DNA of 64,000 bases, from positions 29,377,616 through 29,441,615 of the forward strand of contig NC_089281.1 in NCBI RefSeq assembly GCF_963678975.1, in the 5' to 3' direction. The position numbers and the translations under genes were made by a program. The notes under the pieces are model-generated. The model was not told where the DNA came from and made no database searches. It saw only the letters and a list, made by a program, of their open reading frames with translations. Below are positions 43,601 through 53,600 of this stretch, piece after piece. This DNA comes from Dysidea avara (lineage: Eukaryota; Porifera; Demospongiae; Dictyoceratida; Dysideidae). Every line of letters starts with the position of its first letter. The stretch's first letter is position 1.

Positions 43601-45836
43601 AAATCATCAGAATCAATCAGACTACAATTGCTGAGATCATCAACTGTACTGTGAGTCACTGCATGACTTTGATTTTGTATACTAGTAACCATAACTGGTG
43701 TGTATTTTAGCAACTCCTTGAACAACAGATAATAATGTTAAATGAAACGGCGGTGGAGTTAAGTGTAAGTTTTTGACATCAACTTCATAATAATACCATA
43801 ATGATAATTATATACTGCCATATCTCTCTATAGGAAAGAGTTCAGGAAATACTTGATAATGCTAATGCAACTGTTGCTGAGCTAAATGGACCAAATGGTA
43901 CTCAACTTGTGCTAAATGTAAGTTTATACATTTGTGAACAAGTTTATTATATGACATGTAACAGCGGACTGAAATAGTGCTCAACCGTGTCATCACTTTT
44001 GCAACTGATTTTGCCAACTGGGCAATAGACAATGTGAGTATACTCATGACTATATTACTATAGTACAGAATTGTTGTGTTGTTAGTTGGAGAATGAGATT
44101 GGAAGATGTCAACCACTCTATGCCACATATAGTAATCTTTATTATGAAGCATGTAAAGACGCAGTGGATGGAATAGTATGTGACTAGTTGTCCAGGGATA
44201 TTGCATCTGTAACTACCATCATCTCACTTAGAATGCATTCTGGCTGGCTATTGGATGGTGTGTCTTGTTCTTCATTCCAACACTGGTGTTTGCAGTTTGG
44301 TTGTCACACTACTTGAGACGTATGAAAGTATCACCATATTCATACATTGGCCCGTCTGATCAAATTGAAAACACTAGCTATGGGACCTCATACCATCGGT
44401 ACGTCTCTATTATTTCATTTGATAGATTTCACTATGAAACAATGATCTGAACAACATTTCCCCTTGTCTAATAGAAAGCAAATGCTATCAGTACAGTGGT
44501 ATCATACAATAGTACTGTTTATTAGGAATCATGGAGATTTTCACTTTCTCACAAAAATAGATTAACCAGAAACTTCATGGCACCTTGGCAGTATTGGTTA
44601 AATGTATCTTCAGGGTGGCCAAAAATTCTTCCAACAAGTTACTACAGAAAAATATTTAACAGAACTTTCTACTGACTGACTGATTAACTGTCTGCCTGCC
44701 TGCCCTGCCCTGCCCTGCCCTGCCTGCCTGATACCTTCAGACAATGACTAAGGCTACAGGCTTGATTTATCACTGTTTGATGTCACTTCAGCCCGATAGG
44801 TGCCTTTTGGCATACCACAGCATGTAAAATGCATGCATCATGGACTTACCTTTGTCCTCCTTTGTGTCCCATTTCTTCTCACCGACCGCAAATTCTCTAT
44901 ATTTGTAATGGAAATCGTCTATATTTTCCACAGTGACTAGATTGATTGCAGAGGCACTTCTTGTAATGTTCTTCATTTTGAACATAGCTATGTAAAGCAA
45001 AGAGTATGGCCACTTCATTTTTTCAGTTGGGGTATATGTTCAGAAACATTTTGAGTATGATGTCATTTTTTACTTTTGATGTGGTACCGTAAATCAGGAA
45101 AATTTCTACATTGAAAATATTTGTTGTTAAAATTTTTAATACTTTTGCCATTTTGACAAACAACCAAAATTTATTATGACAAATTTAAAGCACATTGCAA
45201 CTAGAGGTGAAATGCAAAACAAAAATACTGATGCCTAAGTTCAAAAACAGATAGCCACTATGGATTTGCTGCTACATCTGCACTTGCTATAGCTCGATAG
45301 CTACTATAATTCAGAACACTAGCGGCTCTGCTGGATGCCCGCCACTGGATTGATTGATTGTGGTATAAAGTGATACCTTGATGGCGAGAACCCGACAATA
45401 CAAAGCTCCTCACACTCCAGGATGTTCATTGTGCTGAACCGTAGTGGAATTTATACCATAACATTCTCTAGCCAAATTCCTGCATGAGTGAAACATCATC
45501 ATTTTAATTTTCGTCAATGCAGTCAACGGCAAAAATATTTTGACAACAAAATTTACACTACATGCTGGTTCACCAGTCATAATTACGTTACAATAAAGTA
45601 ATTAAACTAACAAGTAGAAGGAATTGTAAGTTCGATTAGGGACCATAGACATAAAGTGAAACAAGGGAGATGAATCTCCATAGACTGAATTATAGGGATT
45701 AAATGTCCACTAGTATTATATCTGCAGGTCTATAGGTGTTTCACTGCTTTGATCCCTAATTGAACTTTTCTTCTATATGATATTATTATTATTATATCGT
45801 TGTCTCTCTTCTAGATTGGACCACATGAAGTCATAA
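31653..45836 (+). CDS. PROM: Prominin-like pentaspan glycoprotein, gene 1
   Basis: Prominins bind cholesterol and sit on plasma-membrane protrusions such as microvilli and cilia. Twenty-three exons with GT-AG borders: 31653-31959, 32106-32224, 34488-34693, 34777-34897, 34943-35006, 39322-39411, 39470-39675, 40096-40164, 40211-40274, 40325-40401, 40568-40653, 40711-40866, 40918-41068, 42353-42447, 42495-42585, 43231-43467, 43564-43650, 43711-43764, 43834-43917, 43965-44033, 44086-44175, 44232-44398 and 45815-45836; about 903 aa (human PROM1 865). Order: signal peptide MMVLWACLVALCSLGVVSS; TM1 APILVVTVLGPLFALLFIIV; the prominin cysteine hallmark CCFCCCRLCGKCGG; TM2 LILYIVLVLCVCLL; first large ectodomain with many N-glycosylation sites; TM3 AIVIIILIVGLLLGA; TM4 FAVILLLLTSITFFFGA; second ectodomain; TM5 AIGWCVLFFIPTLVFAVWL; short cytoplasmic tail. 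The last exon (LDHMKS) is the least certain. No lesion seen. Confidence 0.92.
32402..33106. mobile_element. TA-flanked MITE with CAGTGGACCCTCA ends (pogo-like)
   Basis: Ends CAGTGGACCCTCA and, inverted, CAGCAGACCCTCA, both bordered by TA. A second inverted pair inside (GGCCATACCTATTTGAAAAG and TTGTTGCTCGGA) starts about 50-90 bp from the ends. In intron 2 of prominin gene 1. Confidence 0.82.
33229..33433. mobile_element. MITE with CCGTATAGCCTAAATATTTC ends
   Basis: Left TACCGTATAGCCTAAATATT and right AATATTTAGGCTATATGGTA are inverted copies; TA at both borders suggests a mariner-type target. A partial copy lies at 38840-38970. Confidence 0.85.
35277..35425. repeat. 30 bp tandem repeat, five units
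   Basis: Five almost identical units of ATGTCAAACAGATATCCCTT plus ATATCAAGTG; only one internal base differs, so it is young. Both strands stay open through it because 30 is a multiple of three; the resulting peptide repeat has no family support. In intron 5 of prominin gene 1. Confidence 0.95.
36557..37120 (+). repeat. Dispersed repeat family A (copy 2)
   Basis: Follows 21306-22000 (TCAAGACACATGGTAGTGTG, CGTAGCTCCATGCTCCC, TTCAGCACTCCACATACCAA) with many substitutions. Its right edge adjoins a tRNA-like stretch. Confidence 0.65.
37123..37192 (-). repeat. tRNA-like SINE head or fossil tRNA
   Basis: In minus: AATGGCTCAGTGGCTAAGG (box A-like) and GGTTCGAACGCTGG (box B-like) at tRNA spacing. 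A full cloverleaf is not obvious, so a SINE promoter is more likely than a tRNA gene. Confidence 0.5.
37930..38240. mobile_element. Palindromic MITE family B
   Basis: Same family as 26107-26464: arms with ACAGCCGAGCTGTATAAAAG, GGTGGCGACCATGAAATGGC and TAATAAATTTTAATAATGGC, the right arm inverted. Diverged from the copies near the 5S array. Confidence 0.82.
38321..38402 (+). repeat. GTGT/GCGTGC microsatellite
   Basis: About 80 bp of GTGCGTGCGT words directly before the SINE-like unit. Confidence 0.92.
38405..38840 (+). mobile_element. tRNA-derived SINE-like element
   Basis: Head with box A-like AAGTGGCTAGAGCACCAG and box B-like CCAGGTTCAATGTCCAG, then a body with TTTCCTTGAGCAAGAAACTT, TAAATGAGGATCTGG, ATGGGTACCTGGTG, and a tail with CCTAGGAGGATTTGC and CACTGGGTAGGCATGACCAT. 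The tail recurs at 51430-52030. The head and the AATGAG.ACCTGG-type centre suggest a SINE with a conserved central domain. Confidence 0.65.
38840..38975. mobile_element. Partial MITE related to 33229-33433
   Basis: Contains TTTGTGGATTTGCGAA, CCCAAAACCTTGAAAT and a right end AAATATTTAGGCTATACAGT; the left end is not recognisable. Confidence 0.55.
39106..39258. mobile_element. Fold-back MITE
   Basis: Arms around GATATGATGGCAACTATGAT and AAAATCCCTACTTTGG at the left and AGATTTTCCATCATAGCCGC / CATCATCTCTTGTTTGACTA at the right. It ends about 65 bp before exon 6 of prominin gene 1. Confidence 0.75.
41205..41404. mobile_element. MITE with ATAGCTGAAAA ends
   Basis: Left TATAGCTGAAAAGTTGGGCG through GGAAAGTTTGGTGAATTTG is inverted at the right (CAAATTCACCAAAGTTTCCT, TTTTCCAGCTATA). 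Related CAAATTCACCAAA words occur at 500-580. In intron 13 of prominin gene 1. Confidence 0.82.
44590..45060 (+). repeat. Dispersed repeat of unknown family (copy 2)
   Basis: Partner of 1500-1970 in the other orientation; shares TTTGTGTCCCATT, GCCTTTTGGCATACCACAG and a CTGACTGACTGATT stretch. A CCCTG/CCTG microsatellite lies at 44695-44730. Within the last intron of prominin gene 1. Confidence 0.55.
45626..45772. mobile_element. Fold-back MITE
   Basis: Left AAGTTCGATTAGGGACCATA and AAGTGAAACAAGGG against right TGTTTCACTGCTTTGATCCC and TAATTGAACTTTT. It ends about 40 bp before the last exon of prominin gene 1. Confidence 0.7.
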
Positions 45837-47653
45837 TGTCATTGTTGTATTAAACTAATGTTATATCTTACGAAAATAATAATATGTTGTAATTTTTGTA
45901 CAGTTACAAAATATGCTGGTACAGTTCATCAGTTTATTACATTTTATTGGCATTGTATGGGTACTATATAACTCTCTATGGTCTTCTGTCACTTTCTGAC
46001 AGAATAACAAGATGCATCAGATCTACAACTAAAATCTAGTGACACTACTGTACTCAACATGTAGAATGTCCATGATCTTCCTAAATAATAATAGCGCTTG
46101 GCCGGTATCTGTGGCCTGTGGATCAAAGTCAGGCTAGGGATGAATTTTTTCGAACCCCTTCTAGGTATTTGTCCCATTTCACTTCAGTCAACGATTTTTG
46201 CTTAGGTTCCTTGGCTTGTGGTAAACACCTCCTACAGGCTTTTCCTCCAGTGTCCACCCTCCAGTGCCTAACTGGTAAAGCAGATAAAAACATAAACTTT
46301 ACAAGATGTTTCTTTAGTCATTACCAATAAAGAATGTAAAAGTTCAGGTTGCTAGGGGGTAACGGTTGTTATCATGTCTTGTGCAATTTGTCCACTTATA
46401 GTTAGTAGAGTAGAACAACTGCGTAAAAATTGCAATTGTCAAATATGTGTAGCAGTCAGCCCCTTTTAGTTTCCAAAATTATATCTTTCTAAAATTGGGT
46501 CACGCATTATAGGGACCTGCAGCATTTTGATAGCATTCAGTTGTATAGGGACCCTCTGACCAAGATACAACATGTTCGGGCATTCATACAGTTCACTAAC
46601 TTCATTGATCATATTTCTAAACATTGTCAATCTTTGTCATTGCTTCCAGTAGTCAATCATATATCTAATATCATAGTACATTGCCATTACACTACACAAC
46701 CCCTTGATCCTCCAATAACATTTGGAGCCACGTACACATCACACGAAGTCCACCAACTTTTGCCAACACTCCCAGGTGTCTGATATATCAACTACCACAC
46801 ATTATTTGAATTTATTTCATATGTAGGCCTGCATCAAATATGCCAGCATAATAAAAAGTATATTAAATAGGTTAGAGTGCTATACCAGCATATCAGATAT
46901 TTCAAACTATGGAGCTTAATTAATTCCTTGAAAATAGTCCCTAATAGAGCAGCAAATTGCATTAGAGCACTGCACAGCTACGATACTCTCTAATAGAACA
47001 GTCACTTTGTAGTGAAATACTCTAATAGAGCATTCCCTGATTAAAATCTTCCAATTGCAAGGTAACAATAAGAAATGTTGCTAACCTAGGAGCATAATGC
47101 AAGCATAATGAGAGCATAATAGCTAGGTGAAAAATTTGGGAAATTCCTGAAAGCATTTTTGGGAAAAATTTTGAGCATATTTGACTTAGGCCTATTCATA
47201 TGTAGCTAAGGTTGGAACAAATTGCCAAAAGAACTCATCACTGATGAACTGGATTTTTATGACAACCATTCACAGCCATCTGTGCCAGAGCATCTATCAA
47301 CTTCTTGTCACTTGTTGCCTAGCTGTTGCCTAGCTGTTAGCTAGTCTATGTTTTAGTACTTCGTAGTTGTTATATTTTGTACTTTGTAGCTATGTTCTCA
47401 AACTCCTGTATAGAGATTGCATAGCAAGATAAAGTAACAGAAAGATTACACAGAACTAAACTTGCCTGGAAAGTGAAGTAGCTAATGCTTTACAGTGTGA
47501 CAAAAAGCATTACGATTTAGTGACAATAATGTTAAATGAAATTTTGTTCCAGATAATTAAATGGTGTAATTCAAACTTGGCTTTTTTAAAGTAGTGCATG
47601 GTCACCCTTATTTATGGCATATGTCAGTCCGAAAAAAAAAACCGAATAGGCGC
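45837..47653. other. Spacer between prominin genes 1 and 2
   Basis: No gene recognised; the frame at 46541-46783 has no family resemblance. Three CTAATAGA motifs occur at 46936-47035. AT-rich 3' flank of gene 1 and 5' flank of gene 2. Confidence 0.6.
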
Positions 47654-47663
47654 TAGCGCGTGC
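47654..47663 (+). promoter_or_regulatory. Upstream motif shared with prominin gene 1
   Basis: TAGCGCGTGC, 21 bp before the chosen ATG at 47684. Confidence 0.45.
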
Positions 47664-47683
47664 TGAGAAGTCACATGATAACG

Positions 47684-50600
47684 ATGAAGGTGTTGTGGGC
47701 GTGTCTAGTCGCGCTGTGTAGTTGTAGTTTAGGTCTAGTAGACAGTCAAACCAGTTGTAATATTTCACTTGGCGGTCATGATTCTGTGCCGGAGCTATGT
47801 TTATCCATACAAGAAGAAGCAGCAGTTTCGACAGTACTCAATTTCACATTGGCTGAAAATGGTTCAATCATTTTCGCATCACTACCACCCACCCGACAAG
47901 TCAGTGTGTCAGTGAATGACGACTCAGATGGACTGAGGGGTTGGACTAGCATAGCAAACTCTTTTGTGGATAGCGTTCGTAGTGGGAGTTTACCATATGG
48001 TATGAGTATGACCTATCAAATTGCACTGTACGTAGCTAGCTAAACCGAAAAATCAATTAATATTGCTACCATAGCTAGCTATTTCCTACAGCAACTCTAA
48101 AATCTATAAGTACATTCGAAGTTTAACAAATTCCAATTGTATTCCATGTTCTGTTTATTATGACTCCATCTCTGCCAACTCTGACTCAGCTAAAGCCTCC
48201 CTTTTCAACAAATATTTTTATTCAGTATTCACCAAAGCATCAAGCCATCCTGTACGGCCCTGATGACATTGATCATCATACTATGTTATCTGAGTTCAAT
48301 ATATCTGATAGTGAAGTACTTAACGTTCTTCTTAATTTAGATAACACCAAAGCCATGGGACCTGATGGAATACCACCAATTGTTTTACAAAGGTGTGCCA
48401 CAGCCCTTTATCAACCTTTCTGCTATTTATTTAATTTAACGCTTCAGTTTTCATACTTGTCTAGAGACTGGAAAGTCCATAAGATTGTTCCAATTTTTAA
48501 ATCAGGTGATCCCACCTCAGTGAAAAATTACCGTCCAATTTCTCTACTCAGTAATACATCTAAAGTTCTAGAACGTATCATCTACAACAAAATGGTTGAT
48601 CACATTTCGGCCTACATCAACCCTGCTCAGTTTGGATTTATGCGCAATCAGTCTACTACTCAACAGCTACTTCTATTTCTACACAATGCATTTTCTTCTC
48701 GTGACCAATTTGATGCCATCTACTTAGATATCAGTAAGGCTTTTGATTCGGTTTCCCATTCTTATCTATTGTCCAAACTTCATAACTTTAACATTTCAGG
48801 TAGCTTGTGGCTTTGGCTTCAAGCCTACCTTAGTACCAGATCCCAGTTTGTTTCTATTAATAACTGCTATTCTGATCTTTTATCCGTTGAATCTGGGGTA
48901 CCCCAGGGCAGTATTCTCGGTCCACTTCTCTTTATCATGTTTATGAATGATCTACCTAATTCTATTACTGACAGTGAGGCTTTACTCTTTGCAGATGACA
49001 CCAAATGTTTCAGGCACATTAAGACACCTCCTGGCGAACAACTGTTACAACGTGACATTGACAACCTCTTTAGCTGGAGTACATCCTCTAATTTACATTT
49101 TAACTCATCTAAAAGCTGCCATTTATCTTTTAACCGGAAGTCTCCTACATCATATACTATTAGTGGTAACATAATCATTATTAAACAATCACATAAAGGT
49201 CTCGGAGTTACATTAAGTGATAATCTTGAATGGAAAACTCATCATGACATCATTTTAAGTAAAGCTTATAAGACATTGGGTCTTGTACGAAGAACCTTCA
49301 GTTCATCTATACCACCACTGACTAAAGTTAAGCTATACGTATCTCTAATCAGGTCTCAGCTCATGTACTGCTCCCCTATCTGGCGTCCATATTTAGTGAA
49401 AGACATCAGTAACTTAGAACATCTTCAGAGACGAACCACAAAGTATATTTTGAACGATTACATTTCCGACTATAAAACTAGACTTCTCAAACTAGAGCTT
49501 CTCCCATTAATGTACACCTTTGAGCTTTCAGACATCATGTTTTTCATCAAATCTATCAAAAATCCAACCAGTAGTTTCAACATTCACCATTTCATTTCCT
49601 TCTCTACCAGTGCCAGATCAGGAGGCTTCAAATTACATCACAATCCCTCCACCACTAACAAGCAACGACACTTTTACTTTGTAAGGATTTGTCGCTTATG
49701 GAATGCGCTTCCATTAATTGACGTTAATCTGTCTATTGACACTATCAGGAACAGAGTCAAGTCCCACTTCTGGAATCATTTCATTCATAACTTTGACCCC
49801 CTCAACCCCCATACACTGCACTACCACTGTCCCTGTAGTCGGTGTGTTACTGATCATTTCTCAATTAACTACACACTGTTTTAGACAATTTATCATGTGT
49901 TCTTTTATTATTATTTTATAATTACTACTTTTGGCTGTAGGAACAAGCCTACAGACCTTTAGTACACCATGTGTATTGTCAATTCTTGTATCTGTGTGTG
50001 TACCTAAGCTCATGCTTGTATGTGTGTACTATAAAGCATTAATAAATAAATAAATAAATATACAACTACGTATAGCTACTGTATCATAATCTATTATTCG
50101 TGTGTTATATTTAGTTTTAGTGGATCCAGTTTGATAATTTTTCCTTTTATTTGTGCAGATATTATTTTACCAGTTCTGAATTCCTCAGTAGACAGTCCCA
50201 TTACAACATCAAGCTGTGTGTCAACTCAACAGCGCACAGGCAGTGGTGATTTCACGCTACAAGATGTTCTAGAAGACGTAAGTTGTTGTGTACTATGATA
50301 TGTCAAGCTATATGGTCTGAATCAACATTGTAAATGAAGTGATTCTAATCCACTTTATTGGATATATCAGAAATAAACAAGGTCAATTGTATGTGTACAG
50401 TTGCATGACTTAAGAAGCTTATGTGGAGCCATGTCCATTCAGGAATATGTTTTGTTGTCTATAGGAATATGTGGAGCCACGCCCACTTATTGGGATTGTA
50501 GGCTACTGTCTGTTGGCACATGCCTACTTATCGTTGTAGGCATCAAGCAAGGGGGCATGTCGGAATTGTAGTTTTCCTGTATACTTATGTGGAGCCACAC

Positions 50601-53600
50601 CCACTTATTGATTATGTGTGTTACATCGCACTTTAATAGCTAATATTTCTGATGATCATTCCTAATAAGGCTGATTAGTTGTTTCACTGCCAAAAATCTC
50701 AAGAGCATTTGTCTCAAGAGTATACAGGGTCAGTAGGTCAGCATTCAAATAAGATAGTGGATACTGAACCGAAAGTCGGTTCAATAAGCTGTACTGGCTA
50801 TTGAACCGGCAGTAAAACTTAGACAAAAAAGGTCACTAAATGAAAAAAAAACAACAACAACACAAAACTCAGCCGGGGCTTGAACCCTGGACTAATGGAG
50901 CTTTAGGCAAGTATGCTAACCACTGTGCTACCGCTGCTAGCTACCGACCTCCCTTACTTTTCTATCTTATATGTTACTCAAGTAGTAATCTCAGTATATG
51001 TAGTAAGAAGAACGTAATGTAAAAATGAAGAAGAAACCAAAGCTGAACCTGACCCTAATGCTAATACTACTTTTCGTGGCCTCTAAAGTCGAATGCTCTG
51101 GGCAACTACTAGACACGAAAGTCGAATACTCAGGACAACTGTTAGACGTGAAAATAAAAACCTTTCGGTTCAGTAACCACTTCCTTCAAATAAAAATATT
51201 AGCAGACATCAGGACAAAATGAGTGCAAAAGCAAGAATACAATTTCAATATTATTATAGCACTATGATATCATGCTAATCAGTTAGCTAGGTATTAACTT
51301 AGTATAGAGGAATAAAATGTCCAAATTCAGGGAAGTGACTTAGTATGAAACAGTTGCTCTTTGTAAATAACTAATCACAGTAGCTATATATAGTGGCTTG
51401 GCTAATTTTTGTGTGGTGTGTGCTTTTTACTTCTTGGCTGTTAGACTTGCCCCTAGGAGAATTAGCCTGCACTGATTCCTAGCACTTGAGTAGTGCCAGG
51501 AGCACATCGAATCCTAGGAGCATGTAACTCCGTACACTACCAATACTACAGGCGAAATTCAAACATGGCGTCCAGTGTTACTACGTATATAATTGGTTAC
51601 ATCATTCTTACGCACAACAGGGATGCACTGAATGGGCTGCTACTCCATCATCTAGAGTGAAGGTAGCAAAGTTGCTATGGTAGGAAGATTGTCGAGTCGA
51701 AGGTAAAGCTTGGAATAGTAATTTTGCGTGATTATTGACTGTATAAAGACTGTCCTGCTAAGCCTGTGCTACTATATTCCTTCTTCGTGCTATTGAACTT
51801 CATTTCCATAGCTTCGCTTTGTCACAGTGGAAACGTGACGTATTCGAGCATGCGCCTCCGCATAATTAGGAAATTTTAAAAGTTACTTATTATAGTACAT
51901 AGCAGCCATGTTTGAATTTCGCTCTGTACGAAGTTACATGCTGCCTTGTCCATAGGATTTGATGCGCTCCTGGTAGTGCACAGGGGTGTGTTTCTGGGTA
52001 GGCATGCATGACCATGTATAAAACAGCCAAAAGACTTTGCTTTGCCATGTGTGTATCTTGTTTATGTTCACTATACAGTTTGGAGAGTGGTGGGCACCCA
52101 TACTGGTTGTCACTTGTCTGGGACCAGTTTTTGCTCTGCTGTTCATCATCGTTGGTTGTTGTTTCTGCTGCTGCCGACTTTGTGGCAAATGTGGTGGAAG
52201 TTTAAAACAAGAGTATCGAGACAAAAATGATTTAAGATGTTTCATCCTCTACATAATGCTAGTCCTCTGTGTTTGCCTGTTATTGTAAGTTTCATTTTAG
52301 CCATTAATTGTATAGTAGTTACCTTTTGGATATTGATTTGTTCTACTTTTCTAGCATTGGTGTTGTGTTTGCTTTTGTTTCCAATGAGAAACTGAATAAC
52401 AGCATTCAAGGTTTTAATACCACTGTCAACACAGCAATTGATGATTCGCTCAATTTTATTGATGACACACAGATGGTAGGAGATGTGGTATATTGTGCTA
52501 GTTGATATTGTTCTTTATGTAGCAAGCTAATGCAACTATTGATCGTTATGATGAAATAAACACCTTCGTACAGTGTCAAGTAGAGAGTAAGTGTTTGTGC
52601 ATGTAGAGTTGGGGTTAAATTGTAATTATATAATATGCTCATTTCATTCATACCCTTTTGTATATACGTTCTGGACAAGTAACTAGCAATTAAATCAATA
52701 ATGATTCCTAGTGGATCACAAAATTCCTTAACTTAATGGATGTTTGTGTGTGCGCCATATTAACTACTCATGATCACAAGCAACTTTTCAGCTATGCTCT
52801 GCCTATTATACACACTTGATTACACATGCAAACAAGAAACATGTTTGCAAATCGATCCAGCTATATATATAGCATATATGGTACAAAATTGTCTACTATT
52901 TCTGTATATGTAATAATAGCCACCACGCGAAATGATTGATTCATAAGATACCATAACGTGGTTACCAGCTGCTTGGTAACTGTTGTACGATTGAAACATA
53001 GGTACATTGTAATTACAAGGCATGTACTGTATTGCATTACTTCAAAAACACTTACGCATTTGTGTGTGAGTACGAGCAATTTTTTTTTGTGGAAACTAGT
53101 GAGGATGAAATGTGCAGAGGCAGTGGTACCAGTATCATGGCCCATATCTAAATGTTATGTACTATTATTGTATCTATGTTTGTGTAGTGTACTAGTGCCA
53201 AACAAACTCAAGTTCAAAAAATTCTAATTTGGTATTAAAGTTTCCTCTAAAACTCATACCTTGGCATTTCTGCATGGCTGTAAATGAAGCACTTATTGTG
53301 TTGGTGAGTGTATGCCTTTTACTCATCTCTTTAGATTCACATTTAACTATTGGCATTATTGTGGTGGATGTATTTGAGGGTGCAGTTGCTCCTCTGATAA
53401 ACAGCAGTCTTGAATTAGCCACAGGTATGTAGATATATTTGTAATCCCAACACACACTAAACAGTTCTTCTTTTAATGTATTAGATCTTAACAACACCGT
53501 AGCTGCACTACGGCTAATCAATAGCACTGTAGTGAAGTTGCTAAACTTGACTCAAAGACTACAAACTGAACTAAATGGTGTAACAGCGATGCTTCAAGCA

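Noticed and set aside
48160-48245. First codons of the LINE frame beginning at 48160
   Set aside because: The conserved LINE protein continues in another frame over this stretch, so this beginning is out of register.
52037-52078. In-frame extension upstream of prominin gene 2 exon 3
   Set aside because: Intron read-through before the CTATACAG acceptor; gene 1 has different sequence there.
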